Part shown: positions 1 through 11,010 of the stretch, piece by piece
Layout: every line of letters begins with the position of its first letter
Numbering within the stretch: position 1 is the first letter of the stretch
Assembly: GCF_014645555.1 (NCBI RefSeq)
Contig: NZ_BMLY01000002.1
Coordinates: forward strand, 248,001-312,000
DNA length: 64,000 bases
Reading direction: 5' to 3'
Source of the DNA: Silvimonas amylolytica
GTDB taxonomy: Bacteria > Pseudomonadota > Gammaproteobacteria > Burkholderiales > Chitinibacteraceae
The notes under the pieces: model-generated
Told to the model about the DNA's origin: nothing
Seen by the model: the letters and a program-made list of their open reading frames with translations, nothing else
Database searches by the model: none
Translations under genes and position numbers: made by a program

Positions 1-114
1 GTCGATGCCGCGGCTTTGCAGGGCCGCCAGCACGCCGGCACCACTCATCAACGAGACTTCACGCTCGCTGGAGGTACCGCCCATCAACACCGCCACTTTT
101 CCGTATCGCTTCAT
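1..114 (-). CDS. ddlB: D-alanine--D-alanine ligase, N-terminal fragment (cut by window edge)
   Basis: The first 38 codons of a D-Ala-D-Ala ligase, the ATP-grasp enzyme that makes the dipeptide MurF adds to the UDP-muramyl peptide in the cytoplasm. The visible N-terminus contains [17 protein letters not shown], the conserved first strand and loop of Ddl proteins. It starts 11 bases after the murC stop, so it is the next gene of the dcw operon. The order murC-ddl with no murB between them is seen directly. The rest of the gene lies outside the window, so completeness cannot be judged. Confidence 0.9.
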   Translation of the reverse strand, partial: MKRYGKVAVLMGGTSSEREVSLMSGAGVLAALQSRGID

Positions 115-125
115 GTTCGTCGTTC

Positions 126-1532
126 TCAAATCTGTGTGAGCTTGCCAGGCACGGCACCGACCGTGCCAGCGCCCATGGTGATGACGACATCGCCATCTTG
201 CGCAGCAGCCAGAATGGCTTCGGGCATGTCGCCAATCTGCTCAACAAAAACGGGCTCCACCTTGCCGGAGACGCGAATCGCGCGCGCCAGGCTACGGCCA
301 TCGGCGGCGACAATCGGGGCTTCGCCAGCGGCGTATACATCAGCCAGCAACAGGCCATCCACGGTGGACAGCACCTTGACGAAATCTTCAAAACAGTCAC
401 GCGTGCGGGTGTAGCGATGCGGCTGGAAAGCCAGCAACAAACGACGCCCCGGGAAAGCACCACGGGCAGCCGCCAGCGTGGCGGCCATTTCTACCGGGTG
501 GTGACCGTAATCATCCACGAGGGTAAAGCTGCCCCGCGCACTGCCATCTGCAGCCGCCGGCAGAGTCACTTCGCCATAGCGCTGGAAACGTCGGCCCACA
601 CCGGTGAATTCGGCCAGGGCTTTCTGGATCGCCGCTTCGCTCGCACCGACTTCCAGACCGATCGCGATCGCGGCCAGCGCATTGAGCACGTTGTGGTTGC
701 CGGGCATGTTTACCGTGATGGGGATACGGCGGGTTTCACCGTTTTCCCACACGGCGTCGAACTTCATCTGGCCGCCGACAGCCTCGACATTCTCAGCGCG
801 CAAGAGGGCATCTTCGCTGAAGCCATACGTGGTTACCGGGCTGGCGACTTGCGGCAAGATGGAGCGCACATGCGGATCATCAATGCACAAGACCGCACGC
901 CCGTAGAACGGCAGATGGCGCAGGAAGTCCACAAACGCGCCCTTGACCTTGTTGAAATCGTGGTCGTAGGTATCCATGTGGTCCTGGTCGATGTTGGTCA
1001 CGACCGAGATCACCGGGTTCAGGTACAGGAACGAGGCGTCAGACTCGTCGGCCTCAGCCACCAGAAAGTCACCCCGCCCCAGGCGGGCATTGGTACCTGC
1101 GGCCTGCAGTTTGCCGCCAATCACAAATGTCGGATCCAGACCTGCGGCTTCGAGCACGCTGGCAGTCAGACTGGTGGTGGTGGTCTTGCCGTGGGTACCG
1201 GCAATGGCAATGCCTTGCTTGAGGCGCATCAATTCGGCCAGCATCATGGCGCGCGGAATCACCGGCGTCTTGGCCTCCCGCGCGGCTTGCACTTCCGGAT
1301 TCTCATTACCAACGGCCGTCGACGTGACCACCACGTCCACCCCTTTGGCGTATTCAGCCGAATGCCCCTGGTGCACGGTAGCACCCGCTTTGATCAGCCG
1401 TTGCGTGGTGGCATTGCTGCCCAGGTCGGAACCGCTGACCTCAAAGCCCAGGTTGACCAGTACCTCTGCGATGCCGCTCATGCCGACACCGCCGATCCCT
1501 ACAAAATGAATGCGTTTGACTTTGTGTTTCAT
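126..1532 (-). CDS. murC: UDP-N-acetylmuramate--L-alanine ligase MurC
   Basis: Adds L-Ala to UDP-MurNAc with ATP, the first of the four Mur ligase steps in the cytoplasm. The 468-residue length is normal for the family. The N-terminal Rossmann part has [17 protein letters not shown] (residues 9-25), and the ATP-binding P-loop is GTHGKTTTT (112-120). The start codon overlaps the murG stop in an ATGA arrangement, which implies translational coupling. Nothing is broken or missing. Seventh Mur-pathway gene of this operon, followed by ddlB. Confidence 0.97.
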   Translation of the reverse strand: MKHKVKRIHFVGIGGVGMSGIAEVLVNLGFEVSGSDLGSNATTQRLIKAGATVHQGHSAEYAKGVDVVVTSTAVGNENPEVQAAREAKTPVIPRAMMLAELMRLKQGIAIAGTHGKTTTTSLTASVLEAAGLDPTFVIGGKLQAAGTNARLGRGDFLVAEADESDASFLYLNPVISVVTNIDQDHMDTYDHDFNKVKGAFVDFLRHLPFYGRAVLCIDDPHVRSILPQVASPVTTYGFSEDALLRAENVEAVGGQMKFDAVWENGETRRIPITVNMPGNHNVLNALAAIAIGLEVGASEAAIQKALAEFTGVGRRFQRYGEVTLPAAADGSARGSFTLVDDYGHHPVEMAATLAAARGAFPGRRLLLAFQPHRYTRTRDCFEDFVKVLSTVDGLLLADVYAAGEAPIVAADGRSLARAIRVSGKVEPVFVEQIGDMPEAILAAAQDGDVVITMGAGTVGAVPGKLTQI

Positions 1533-2602
1533 GCTGCCAGTTCCTCCAGCACCTTGACCACTTCTGCCGTGGCCTCAGGGTGGGCGAGCGCTCTGGCCTT
1601 GGTCGCCATGGCCAGACACTGCTCGCGATGTGTTTGTTGCAGCAGCGTGAGCAACCACGCTGCAGTGAATTCGGTTTGCTGCACCAGCACACCCGCACCT
1701 GCCTCAGACAAGTAGCGCGCATTGCCAGTCTGGTGATCGTCTACCGCGTGCGGATAGGGCACCAGCACACTGGCCGCGCCTACACACGCCAGTTCAGATA
1801 CCGTCAGCGCACCGGCGCGGCACAGGACCAGGTCGGCCTCGGCATAGGCGTTGGCCATATCGCTGATAAAGGCGACACAATCGGCCGTGACTCCTGCGGT
1901 GTCGTAGTTGGCGCGAAGGGCCTCAATATTCTTTTCGCCGGCCTGGTGAATCACCTGTGGCCGTTGGTCCACCGGCAGCTGTGCCAGCGCTTTGGGTACT
2001 TCTTCGTTAAACACCCTGGCGCCCAGGCTACCGCCGACGACCAGCAGCTTGAGCGGACCGGCACGGCCAGCGAAGCGCTCCGCCGGGATCGCGGCGTCCA
2101 GAATCGCGCCGCGCACCGGGTTGCCAATGCACGCGCGGTTATGACCCGCCTTGAATGCCCCGGGGAACGCAAACAGAACGCGATTGGCGATATGCGCCAG
2201 GGTTTTGTTGGTCAGACCTGCAACCGAGTTCTGTTCGTGAATCACCAGTGGCAGCCACAGCAAACGCGTGGCCAGACCACCCGGAAAGCCGGTAAAGCCG
2301 CCAAAGCCAATGGCCACGTCCGGTCGGTAGCGGAAAATCACGCTTACCGACTTGGCCAGCGCCCGCAGTTGTACCCATGGCTGTACCAGCTTCTTGACAA
2401 GGCCCTTGCCGCGCACGCCGGTAATCGGCAGCGTTTCCAGTTGAATGTCGTACTGCGGCACGATGCGGGTTTCCATGGCGCCAGCTGCACCCAGCCACAC
2501 CACCTCCCAGCCCTTCTGGCGTACGGCGTCGGCCACCGCCAGCGCCGGGAAAATATGCCCGCCGGTACCGCCTGCCATGACCATCAAGGTGCGCTTACTC
2601 AT
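1529..2602 (-). CDS. murG: UDP-GlcNAc:lipid I N-acetylglucosaminyltransferase MurG
   Basis: Converts lipid I to lipid II on the inner face of the cytoplasmic membrane. The protein has 357 residues, a normal GT28 length. The N-terminal glycine-rich loop [12 protein letters not shown] sits at residues 11-22, and the second conserved stretch GGFTGFPGG at 101-109 is followed by HEQN at 122-125. Its start overlaps the end of ftsW by 8 bases and its stop overlaps murC by 4, so it is embedded in the dcw operon and likely translated with its neighbours. Confidence 0.97.
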   Translation of the reverse strand: MSKRTLMVMAGGTGGHIFPALAVADAVRQKGWEVVWLGAAGAMETRIVPQYDIQLETLPITGVRGKGLVKKLVQPWVQLRALAKSVSVIFRYRPDVAIGFGGFTGFPGGLATRLLWLPLVIHEQNSVAGLTNKTLAHIANRVLFAFPGAFKAGHNRACIGNPVRGAILDAAIPAERFAGRAGPLKLLVVGGSLGARVFNEEVPKALAQLPVDQRPQVIHQAGEKNIEALRANYDTAGVTADCVAFISDMANAYAEADLVLCRAGALTVSELACVGAASVLVPYPHAVDDHQTGNARYLSEAGAGVLVQQTEFTAAWLLTLLQQTHREQCLAMATKARALAHPEATAEVVKVLEELAA

Positions 2603-3785
2603 GACGCACCCCGCGAATCATCTGGCGGTTTTCAAAGTCGATGCGCATCAACACGCCCAGCGCCAGCAAGTTGGCCACAATGCCGGAACCGCCAAACGAC
2701 AGCAGCGGCAGGGTCAGGCCCTTGGTCGGCATCAAGCCCATATTTACGCCGATATTGATCACGGATTGCACACCAAACCAGATACCAATGCCCTGAGCGA
2801 CCAGCGCTTGATAGGCGCGATCCAGCTTGGCGGCTTGTACCCCGATCAGGAAGGCACGCAAGACCAGGAACGCAAACAGCGCCACCACAAAAGCGACGCC
2901 CACAAAACCCAGTTCTTCCGCGATGATCGCCATCAAGAAGTCGGTATGTGCTTCTGGCAAGTAAGAGAGTTTCTCGACGCTGGCACCCAAACCCACGCCG
3001 GTCCATTCGCCCCGGCCAAAGGCGATCAGCGAGTGGCTCAACTGATAACCTTTGCCGAACGGATCTTTCCAGGGATCAAGAAAACCCAGTACCCGCTGCA
3101 TCCGGTACGGTGAGCTAACCACCAGGCCGACAAAACCTACGGCCAGCATCACAATCAGCCCGGCAAACAGGCGCCAGTTAAAACCACCCAGGAACAACAG
3201 TCCCATGGCAATGGCGGTAATCACGGCAAAGGCACCGAAGTCCGGCTCCAGCAGCAACAGACCGCCGACCACCAGCATCACGATCATCATGGGCAAGAGA
3301 CCCTTGGTGATGCTTTCAACCAGGTTGCCGCCCATGAATGCCGCTTTGCGCACGGTGTAGTCGGCGGCGTAGAGCGGCACGACAAACTTCATGATTTCAG
3401 AGGGCTGCAGGTTAATCACGACCAGCGAGAGCCAGCGACGGCTACCGTTCACTTCGCGACCAATCCCCGGTACCAGCACGACCAGCAACAGCAAGGTACC
3501 CAGAATGAACAGGATCGGCGCGTACTGCTGCCAGGTTTTGGTCGAGATGTTAAATGCCACAAATCCCGCCACCAGCCCGACCACCAGGAAAATTGAATGC
3601 CGGATCAGGTAGTAATTGGCGCGGAAACCGACATCTTTGTCGACTTCAGCCTGGGCGATCGAGGCCGAGTACACCATCACCAGGCCGAACGCGAGCAGGA
3701 TCAGGATCGTCCAGAGGAGGATCTGATCGTAGGCGGCCATCGTGGGCCGGACGCGTTTGAGGGCCTGGTAGAACAACTGTTTCAC
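2595..3785 (-). CDS. ftsW: SEDS-family peptidoglycan glycosyltransferase FtsW
   Basis: A polytopic membrane protein that polymerises septal glycan from lipid II together with FtsI. The sequence is a run of hydrophobic segments with the SEDS signature [17 protein letters not shown]. The frame is open further upstream, but the likely start is GTG at 3785: it overlaps the murD TGA as GTGA and has GGAGGTG just before it. This gives 396 residues, close to the usual length. An internal ATG (MAAYDQ) at 3740 is the other possibility. Position between murD and murG is the standard dcw order. Confidence 0.95.
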   Translation of the reverse strand: MKQLFYQALKRVRPTMAAYDQILLWTILILLAFGLVMVYSASIAQAEVDKDVGFRANYYLIRHSIFLVVGLVAGFVAFNISTKTWQQYAPILFILGTLLLLVVLVPGIGREVNGSRRWLSLVVINLQPSEIMKFVVPLYAADYTVRKAAFMGGNLVESITKGLLPMMIVMLVVGGLLLLEPDFGAFAVITAIAMGLLFLGGFNWRLFAGLIVMLAVGFVGLVVSSPYRMQRVLGFLDPWKDPFGKGYQLSHSLIAFGRGEWTGVGLGASVEKLSYLPEAHTDFLMAIIAEELGFVGVAFVVALFAFLVLRAFLIGVQAAKLDRAYQALVAQGIGIWFGVQSVINIGVNMGLMPTKGLTLPLLSFGGSGIVANLLALGVLMRIDFENRQMIRGVRHE

Positions 3786-5206
3786 GCCGCACCTCCGGCC
3801 AGCGCGTTCACCGCCGCGATAAACACGTCGGCGCGATGGTGGTAGTTGCGGAACATATCCAGGCTGGCACACGCCGGCGACAACAGCACGGCATCGCCAG
3901 GTTGTGCCATGTTGGCAGCAATGTTCACGGCCATTTCCAGTGTCGGCACTTGCAGCACCGGCAGGAACGATTCGTCGTCGTCATCCTCATCATCACCCGC
4001 GGCAATGAAGTTGGAGGTCGCGTCGTTCAGTACTTCTGCAATCTGTGGGCCGTCGCGACCAATCAGGATCACCGCACGGCAGATGCGTTCGCACGCAGGC
4101 ACCAGCGGACGGAAGTCCTGGCCCTTGCCATCGCCACCGGCAATCAAAACCACCGGCTGGGTCATTCCTTTAAGGGCAGCTTCGGTGGCACCAACGTTAG
4201 TGCCTTTGGAGTCGTCGTAGTAGCGCACGCCATCAATTTCAGCGACAAACTCGACCCGATGCGCCAGGCCTTTGAAGGCTTTGAGCGCGGTGATCAGCGG
4301 TCCGGTAGCAATGCCGATGGCTTTACACAAGGCGATTGCTGCCAAGGCATTCACTGCATTGTGCAAACCCGCCAGTGGCAGTTCGCTGGCCTTCATGAAT
4401 TCAAAGTCGCCCAAGCGCAAACCGAAGTCTTCGTCTTGTTCGACCAGACCATACTCGGCGCCATTACGCGGGGCATCTGCGCCGAACCACACCAGATCTC
4501 GCCCGGCCTGGGTCATACCACGGCACCAACCATCTTCGCGGTTGAGCACCATGACGCCCATACCATTGAACACGCGCGCTTTGGTGGCCGCGTAGTCGCT
4601 CATGCCGGTGTAGCGATCAAGGTGATCTTCGGTCACGTTGAGCACGGTGGCGGCATCGGCTTGCAGCGAGTACGTCGTTTCAAGCTGAAAGCTGGAGAGT
4701 TCCAGTACAAATACGTCCGGCAGCGCGCCCTTGGCTTGCCACTCAGACAGGGCATCAAGCACCGGCAGGCCGATATTGCCAGCCACGACGGTAGAGAGCC
4801 CGGCGGCTTCACACATTTTGCCGACCATGGTCGTCACGGTGGACTTGCCATTAGAGCCGGTAATGGCAATGACTTTGGACTTGCTGCCCGCCACGGCTTG
4901 CGCAAACAGTTCGACATCACCCAAGGCCGGCACGCCACGGGCGACCGCAGCGGCCACCGCAGGCGTGGCCAGGGCAACGCCCGGGCTCATGATCAGTGCA
5001 TCGGCATCGGCAAAGGTGGCATCGGTGAACTTGCCAAGGCGCACGTCTGCATCCGGCAGCGCGGCTTTGAGCGCGGCCAGATTGCGTGGGGCGTCGCTGG
5101 TATCGGCCACGCTGACGCGCGCGCCCTGGTCTTTCAACCATTTCGCGGCCGCCAGCCCGGAGTCTCCGAGCCCTGTGACGATGCAGTGTTTTCCTTGCCA
5201 GGCCAT
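3782..5206 (-). CDS. murD: UDP-N-acetylmuramoylalanine--D-glutamate ligase MurD
   Basis: Adds D-Glu to UDP-MurNAc-L-Ala with ATP. The P-loop [10 protein letters not shown] lies at residues 117-126, and the C-terminal [17 protein letters not shown] motif is typical of MurD. At 474 residues it is somewhat longer than the E. coli enzyme; part of the extra length is a strongly acidic stretch, [10 protein letters not shown], at residues 404-413 in the C-terminal domain. The gene starts 17 bases after mraY and ends in a GTGA overlap with ftsW. The family assignment is secure; the role of the acidic loop is unknown. Confidence 0.97.
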   Translation of the reverse strand: MAWQGKHCIVTGLGDSGLAAAKWLKDQGARVSVADTSDAPRNLAALKAALPDADVRLGKFTDATFADADALIMSPGVALATPAVAAAVARGVPALGDVELFAQAVAGSKSKVIAITGSNGKSTVTTMVGKMCEAAGLSTVVAGNIGLPVLDALSEWQAKGALPDVFVLELSSFQLETTYSLQADAATVLNVTEDHLDRYTGMSDYAATKARVFNGMGVMVLNREDGWCRGMTQAGRDLVWFGADAPRNGAEYGLVEQDEDFGLRLGDFEFMKASELPLAGLHNAVNALAAIALCKAIGIATGPLITALKAFKGLAHRVEFVAEIDGVRYYDDSKGTNVGATEAALKGMTQPVVLIAGGDGKGQDFRPLVPACERICRAVILIGRDGPQIAEVLNDATSNFIAAGDDEDDDDESFLPVLQVPTLEMAVNIAANMAQPGDAVLLSPACASLDMFRNYHHRADVFIAAVNALAGGAA

Positions 5207-5223
5207 GATCTTGTCCTGTCCTC

Positions 5224-6309
5224 TTACCGCAATTTCAGTGTGGCCAGGCCCGCCATCACCAACAGCATGGTGATGATCCAGAAGCGCACAACCACCTGCG
5301 TTTCTTTCCAGCCCTTGAGTTCATAGTGGTGATGCAGTGGTGCCATACGGAACACACGCTTGCCGGTGAGTTTGAAGCTGGCGACCTGGATCATCACCGA
5401 GAGCGCCTCGACCACGAACACACCGCCCATGATCAGCAGGACGATTTCCTGGCGCACGATCACGGCCACGGTACCGAGACCCGCACCCAGTGCCAGCGCG
5501 CCCACATCGCCCATAAACACTTCTGCCGGGTAGGCGTTAAACCACAGGAAACCCAGACCCGCGCCCGCCATGGCAGCACAGAAAATCACCAGTTCGCCCG
5601 CGCCCGGTACATGCGGAATGCCCAGATATTTAGAGAACACGGCGTTGCCGGCCACGTAGGCAAAAATGCAGAACGCGCCAGAGACAAACACCGTCGGCAT
5701 GATTGCCAGGCCATCCAGGCCATCAGTCAGGTTCACGGCGTTGGACGTACCCACGATCACGAAGTACGTGAGAATGCAGAAACCCACTGCCCCGAACGGG
5801 TAGAGGATTTCCTTGTAGAACGGAATGATGAAACCGGTATGCGACGGCAACTGCCCGGCGTTCACAAGGAACAGACCGGCACCAATGGCGATGACCGACT
5901 GGCCAATCATCTTGGCGCGCGCCGACAAACCTTTGGGGTTCTTCAACGCCACTTTCTTGTAGTCATCAATGAAACCGATGACGCCGGTGGCTAGCGTCAC
6001 GATCAGCGTCAGCCACACGTATTTGTTGTTGAGTTCGCCCCATAGCAAGGTAGTGATGCCAATCGACAGCAAAATCAGCGTGCCGCCCATGGTCGGCGTC
6101 CCGGCTTTGACCAGGTGGGTCTGCGGACCATCGTTACGCACAGCCTGACCGACCTTCATCTCGGTCAGCTTGCGGATCACCCATGGGCCCAGCATCCAGG
6201 AAATGCCCAGCGAGGTAATCATGGCCAGCACTGCGCGCAACGTGATGTAGTTAAACACGTTGAACGCGCGGATCGATTCGCCCAGCCATTGAGTCAGCAG
6301 CAGCAACAT
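5224..6309 (-). CDS. mraY: Phospho-N-acetylmuramoyl-pentapeptide-transferase MraY
   Basis: Integral membrane enzyme that moves phospho-MurNAc-pentapeptide from UDP to undecaprenyl phosphate, giving lipid I. The 361-residue protein has about ten hydrophobic segments, the catalytic Asp pair in GFIDDYKK (residues 115-116), [10 protein letters not shown], and the HHH-containing loop [11 protein letters not shown] near the C-terminus. It starts 3 bases after murF. Length and motifs are normal. Confidence 0.97.
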   Translation of the reverse strand: MLLLLTQWLGESIRAFNVFNYITLRAVLAMITSLGISWMLGPWVIRKLTEMKVGQAVRNDGPQTHLVKAGTPTMGGTLILLSIGITTLLWGELNNKYVWLTLIVTLATGVIGFIDDYKKVALKNPKGLSARAKMIGQSVIAIGAGLFLVNAGQLPSHTGFIIPFYKEILYPFGAVGFCILTYFVIVGTSNAVNLTDGLDGLAIMPTVFVSGAFCIFAYVAGNAVFSKYLGIPHVPGAGELVIFCAAMAGAGLGFLWFNAYPAEVFMGDVGALALGAGLGTVAVIVRQEIVLLIMGGVFVVEALSVMIQVASFKLTGKRVFRMAPLHHHYELKGWKETQVVVRFWIITMLLVMAGLATLKLR

Positions 6310-6312
6310 GGG

Positions 6313-7686
6313 TCAGGCATCCTTTTTATTGTTGTTTTCGCCTTGCAGCGCTTTGACCACGCGCTCCATCTGCATGAAGCGCGAGCCCTTCACCAGCACA
6401 ATGCGCTCTGGTGTCACGGCTTTGTTCAGCGCCGCCAGCAAGTCTTCCAGGCTGGCGTAATGCGCGCTGCCAAACGTGTTGGCAGCGTTAACCATGGCCG
6501 TGCCGAGCGTGAACAGCTGTTGCACGCCCTTGTCTTTGGCGTACTGGCCCACTTCGGTATGACGATCAACAATATTGTCGCCACCCAGTTCGCCCATATC
6601 GCCCAGGACCAGGATCGACGGTTTGCCGCTGGCTGCGGACATGCCGGTCAGGACGTCGATGGCGGCGCGCATGGAATCGGGGTTGGCGTTGTAGGTGTCG
6701 TCGATCAGCACCGCGCCATTGGCTGCGGTTTTGCGTTCCAGCCGGCCCTTGACGCCCTTGTAACTGGCCAGGCCTGCGGCGATCTCTTCCACCGTCAGAC
6801 CAATCGCAGAAGTGGCAGCGGCGGCGGCCAGCGCATTACGCACGTTGTGCAGACCTGGCACCGGCAACACCATGTGAGTCTCGTCAATGCCGGCGCCCAG
6901 AATAAACTGGCTGCCTTCATCGGTTTCATGCACTTCACGGGCGTGGACTTCAGCCGATTTCAGACCAAAGCTGATCTGGCGCTTGCCCATGGCAAGCTGG
7001 CTCCACAGCTCTGCGTGCGGGTCATCCGCGTTGATCACGGCGGTGCCGCGATCCTTCAAACCGCCAAAAATCTCACCCTTGGCCCGCGCCACACCTTCTA
7101 CCGAACCCAGTGCTTCCAGGTGAGCGCGCAGGGCGTTGTTCACCAAGGCCACATCCGGGCTGGCCAGATGGGTCAGGTAGTCGATCTCGCCAAAATGGTT
7201 CATGCCCATTTCGACCACGGCATAACGATGCTCCGGCTTCAAACTCAAGAGTGTCAGCGGCACGCCAATGTGGTTGTTCAGATTGCCGCGTGTGGCCAGC
7301 ACAGCATCGGCACCGGCGTAATGCGCCAGTACGGTGGCGATCATTTCTTTGACTGTGGTTTTGCCATTGCTACCGGTCACGGCGATCACTTTCAGATCGG
7401 TCATGCGGTTGCGCCAGAACGCCCCCAACTGCCCCAGTGCGGCCAGCGCATCCGGTACGACAATGCTGGTGCCTGGCACTTCACGCTCAACCAGCACCGC
7501 GACTGCGCCTTGCGCCAGGGCGGCAGCGGCGTAGTCGTGACCGTCGAACCGTTCGCCCTTGAGCGCCACATACAAATCGCCCGGCTTGATGTCACGGCTA
7601 TCCGTGCTGACCCGGCCAAAGACCAGGTCTGCATCGCCAGTGAGCGCGCCGTTCAGGGCCAGCGCAGTTTCGCGCAGGGTGAGCAT
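6313..7686 (-). CDS. murF: UDP-MurNAc-tripeptide:D-Ala-D-Ala ligase MurF
   Basis: Completes the cytoplasmic pentapeptide precursor by adding D-Ala-D-Ala. The 457-residue protein carries the Mur ligase P-loop GSNGKTTVKEM (105-115) and the later NADDPHAELW and DDTYNANPDSM motifs of MurF. The start shares one base with the murE stop (TAATG), so the two are probably co-translated. The product of ddlB, at the far end of this operon, is its substrate. Confidence 0.97.
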   Translation of the reverse strand: MLTLRETALALNGALTGDADLVFGRVSTDSRDIKPGDLYVALKGERFDGHDYAAAALAQGAVAVLVEREVPGTSIVVPDALAALGQLGAFWRNRMTDLKVIAVTGSNGKTTVKEMIATVLAHYAGADAVLATRGNLNNHIGVPLTLLSLKPEHRYAVVEMGMNHFGEIDYLTHLASPDVALVNNALRAHLEALGSVEGVARAKGEIFGGLKDRGTAVINADDPHAELWSQLAMGKRQISFGLKSAEVHAREVHETDEGSQFILGAGIDETHMVLPVPGLHNVRNALAAAAATSAIGLTVEEIAAGLASYKGVKGRLERKTAANGAVLIDDTYNANPDSMRAAIDVLTGMSAASGKPSILVLGDMGELGGDNIVDRHTEVGQYAKDKGVQQLFTLGTAMVNAANTFGSAHYASLEDLLAALNKAVTPERIVLVKGSRFMQMERVVKALQGENNNKKDA

Positions 7687-9167
7687 TATTGCGACTTCCT
7701 TTCCAGTGCAGCGCGCGCCTCTTCGACATCGTCGAAGTGATGGCGCACGCCGTTGATTTCCTGATACGTCTCGTGGCCTTTACCGGCAATCAACACCACG
7801 TCGTCTGGACCGGCCAGATCAATGGTGTCTTCAATGGCGTGGCGACGGTCCACGCTGATGGCGTAGTTGTGATCGCCCAGGCCATAGACGCCTTCCACGC
7901 CTTTGACGATGTCTTCAATGATTTTTTGCGGGCTTTCGGAGCGCGGGTTGTCGCTGGTGACGATAACGTTGTCCGCCAGATCACACGCAATCTTGCCCAT
8001 GATGGGACGTTTGCCCGGATCCCGGTCGCCGCCACAGCCAAATACGCAGTACAGGCGCTTGCCTTCCGGCATGGCATCGCGCAGGGTGGAAAGCGCTTTT
8101 TCGAGCGCATCCGGCGTATGGGCGTAATCGACCACCACCAGCGGCTGTTTACCACCACCCAGGCGTTGCATACGGCCACCGGCGGCTTTGATCTGACCCA
8201 GCGCGCGGGCCGCATCCGTCAGTGAAACCCCGGCGGACAACAGCACGCCCAGGGTCGCCAACAGGTTGTACACGTTAAAACGGCCAATCAATTCGCTAAC
8301 GACGCTGCAGCGGCCTTGCGGGGTGTCGATCTCCAGCGCCAGACCGGCCAGTGAGGCATGTACCGCCACCGCCCGAATGTCACCCTGATCGATCCCGTAG
8401 GTGATGACGTTTTTCGCTGTTGTTTCTTCAGCCAGTTTGCGGCCGAATTCGTCATCCACGTTGATGACAGCATTCTTGAGGCCTTCCCACGCGAAGAGCC
8501 GAGCCTTTTCGGCGCCATACGCTTCCATGGAACCGTGGTAATCCAGATGGTCACGGGTCAGGTTGGTGAAGACAGCGGTATCGAATGCCACACCATGTAC
8601 ACGTGCTTGTGCCAGACCGTGAGAGGAGACTTCCATCGCAACGTGACTAACACCCTGTTCACGGAATTGGTGAAGCCACTGCTGCACGGCGATCGGGTCC
8701 AGTGTGGTGTGGGTGGACGGTTCCAGTGCGCCCCACACACCATTGCCCATCGTACCCAGTACGCCGGTCTTGTTGCCCAGGAGGCTGAATGCCTGACCAA
8801 GCCAGTGTGCGATCGAAGTCTTGCCGTTGGTGCCGGTCACGCCTGCAACAAACAGCGTTTGCGATGGGTCACCCAGCAAGTGGGAAGCCACAATACCGGC
8901 CTGCGCACGCAATTGCGGGACGGCCAGATTCGGGACAGTCCATTCTGGCTGCCAGGTAAAGTTGTCGCTTTCCCACAAGACTGCGCCAGCACCGGCAGCA
9001 ATGGCCTTATCTATATAAGTGCGACCATCGGCGTATTCGCCCTGGAATGCCAGGAACACGTCACCCGCGCCGACAAGGCGGCTGTCTGCGCGCACGGGAC
9101 GGCCGGCAGCGATTGCATCAATGGCAGTCAGGTCGAGCGGCTCAAGAGTCCAGGTTTGTGGCTTCAT
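7686..9167 (-). CDS. murE: UDP-MurNAc-L-Ala-D-Glu:meso-DAP ligase MurE
   Basis: Adds the third residue of the stem peptide. The P-loop is GTNGKTS (112-118). The specificity motif reads DNPRSE, as in enzymes that use meso-diaminopimelate, which predicts Gram-negative A1-gamma peptidoglycan. The start is set at ATG 9167, one base after the ftsI stop, with AAGGGA upstream; the frame stays open into ftsI but that extension looks unlike any MurE. The resulting 493 residues match the family. Confidence 0.96.
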   Translation of the reverse strand: MKPQTWTLEPLDLTAIDAIAAGRPVRADSRLVGAGDVFLAFQGEYADGRTYIDKAIAAGAGAVLWESDNFTWQPEWTVPNLAVPQLRAQAGIVASHLLGDPSQTLFVAGVTGTNGKTSIAHWLGQAFSLLGNKTGVLGTMGNGVWGALEPSTHTTLDPIAVQQWLHQFREQGVSHVAMEVSSHGLAQARVHGVAFDTAVFTNLTRDHLDYHGSMEAYGAEKARLFAWEGLKNAVINVDDEFGRKLAEETTAKNVITYGIDQGDIRAVAVHASLAGLALEIDTPQGRCSVVSELIGRFNVYNLLATLGVLLSAGVSLTDAARALGQIKAAGGRMQRLGGGKQPLVVVDYAHTPDALEKALSTLRDAMPEGKRLYCVFGCGGDRDPGKRPIMGKIACDLADNVIVTSDNPRSESPQKIIEDIVKGVEGVYGLGDHNYAISVDRRHAIEDTIDLAGPDDVVLIAGKGHETYQEINGVRHHFDDVEEARAALERKSQ

Positions 9168-9168
9168 G

Positions 9169-11010
9169 TTATTCCCTTGCGTCCGACTCATCGGGCGCGG
9201 GCAGAAGGATGTTGTCGGTCGGCGCATCGGGTGGAACGCCCAGCAAGCGCAGACTGCCAGCCATGACATTGCTGAACACCGGGCCCGCAACGGAGCCACC
9301 AAAGTGTTTGCCGCCCTGCGGATCATCAATCATCACGGCAATAATCAAACGGGGGTCAGATGCTGGGGCCATACCAATAAATGACGCAACGTACTTGTTC
9401 ACATACTGGCCGTTTTCCAGTTTGTGAGATGTCCCGGTCTTGCCCGCCACGCGATAACCCACGACACGCGCGGCGACACCGGTACCGCCTGGCTGAACCA
9501 CGCTTTCCATCATGTCGCGCATTTGCTGGGCGCTTTGCGGGCTGATCACCTGCTTGCCTGGCATGGGAGCTACCAGCTTGGTAAAGGTGATCGGGTGAAT
9601 CTGGCCATTGTCAGCAAACATCTGGTACGCACGCGCCATCTGCATCAGGCTGACCGAGATGCCGTTACCAAACGCCATGGTGGCTTGTTCGATGGGACGC
9701 CAGTTCTTCCAGTTGCGCAGAATACCGCCCGCCTCACCCGGGAAACCGCTGTGGGGCACTTCGCCGAAACCGGCGTTGTGATAGGCGTTCCACATATATT
9801 CACGTGGCATCATCAACGAAATGCGCGCTGCGCCAACGTTGGACGATTGCTGGATCACCTGCGCAATCGATAGCACGCCACCGTGGTGGGTGTCGTGAAT
9901 GGTGGCAGGCCCAATGGCCATGGTCCCGTTAAACGTATCCACACGGCTATTCGGAGTGATCTTGCCCGAGTCCATCACAGCGGAGATGGTGATGGGCTTC
10001 ATCACCGAACCGGGTTCATAAATATCAGTCAGCGCGCGGTTACGACGGGCAGCCGGGTCAATGCGAGCCCGGCTATTGGGGTTGTATGACGGGGCATTGG
10101 CCAGCGCCAGCACTTCGCCGGTGTGGGCATCAAGCACCACAATGCCGCCGCCGACCGCCTTGTTGGATTCCACCGCAGCTTTCAATTCGCGGTAGGCCAG
10201 ATACTGGATGCGTTTGTCGATGGACAGGGTCAGCGTTTCGCCATCACGCGGCGGCACGATGGTGGAGATGTCTTCCACAATATAACCACGGCGATCGCGA
10301 ATCACGGTGCGACTCCCTGGCTTGCCAGCCAGCATGCCGTCGCGGGTCAGCTCAAAGCCTTCCTGACCTTTCCCGTCGATATTGGTAAAACCAATGATGT
10401 GCGCCATGACTTCCCCGGCGGGGTAGTAACGGCGGTATTCGGTTTGGGCGTAAACGCCCGGGACATTCAGTGCCAGCACGGTTTTAGCGTCAGCGGGCGC
10501 CATGCCACGCTTGAGCCAGACAAAGTCAGGGCGAATATCTTCGCCGTTCGGGCCTTTTTTGCTGGCGGCGGTAATCTTGCTGATGATGTCGGCGGGGCTC
10601 ATACCCAGCACTTTGCCAAGCGATGCCACTTCATCACGCGATACCGGCACCGGATCTTTTTCGTTGGCTGGCTCCCAGTCGTCATCGCGCTTCTGGCCTG
10701 GCGGCAGAAGCGTCATGCCGCGCGGGCTGCACCAGATTGATTGCACCGGGGTCGAGATAGCCAGTGGATCACCGTTGCGATCGGTGATCATGCCGCGATT
10801 GGCTTCCAGCTTGAGTGTGCGGGTATAGCGCGCGTCACCCTGGCTTTGCAGGAAGGACTCATTGAACGCCTGCAGCCACAGGCCACGCGCCAGCAACACG
10901 ACGAACAACAACATCAAAACGGTGACAATAGCCCAGACCCGCCACCGCTCAAGCTTGAGCACGTGGACGTAGCGCTGGTGCGGACGCACTGAAGAAATGC
11001 GCGCGTTCAT
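9169..11010 (-). CDS. ftsI: Septal peptidoglycan transpeptidase FtsI (PBP3)
   Basis: Cross-links septal peptidoglycan in the periplasm as partner of FtsW. A short cytoplasmic tail and one membrane anchor (about 25-46) precede the pedestal and the transpeptidase domain. The three penicillin-binding motifs are SVMK (335-338, nucleophile Ser335), SSN (389-391) and KTGT (524-527). The 613-residue length is slightly above the E. coli protein. Its start overlaps ftsL by 4 bases (ATGA). Confidence 0.96.
   Translation of the reverse strand: MNARISSVRPHQRYVHVLKLERWRVWAIVTVLMLLFVVLLARGLWLQAFNESFLQSQGDARYTRTLKLEANRGMITDRNGDPLAISTPVQSIWCSPRGMTLLPPGQKRDDDWEPANEKDPVPVSRDEVASLGKVLGMSPADIISKITAASKKGPNGEDIRPDFVWLKRGMAPADAKTVLALNVPGVYAQTEYRRYYPAGEVMAHIIGFTNIDGKGQEGFELTRDGMLAGKPGSRTVIRDRRGYIVEDISTIVPPRDGETLTLSIDKRIQYLAYRELKAAVESNKAVGGGIVVLDAHTGEVLALANAPSYNPNSRARIDPAARRNRALTDIYEPGSVMKPITISAVMDSGKITPNSRVDTFNGTMAIGPATIHDTHHGGVLSIAQVIQQSSNVGAARISLMMPREYMWNAYHNAGFGEVPHSGFPGEAGGILRNWKNWRPIEQATMAFGNGISVSLMQMARAYQMFADNGQIHPITFTKLVAPMPGKQVISPQSAQQMRDMMESVVQPGGTGVAARVVGYRVAGKTGTSHKLENGQYVNKYVASFIGMAPASDPRLIIAVMIDDPQGGKHFGGSVAGPVFSNVMAGSLRLLGVPPDAPTDNILLPAPDESDARE

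Noticed and set aside
198-1715. Open frame of 505 codons on the plus strand across murC
   Set aside because: It is the antisense shadow of murC and murG in GC-rich DNA; no family motif and heavy Gln/His/Arg content.
6115-7740. Open frame of 541 codons on the plus strand across mraY/murF
   Set aside because: Antisense to two clear Mur genes; composition rich in His, Gln and Arg with no recognisable motif.
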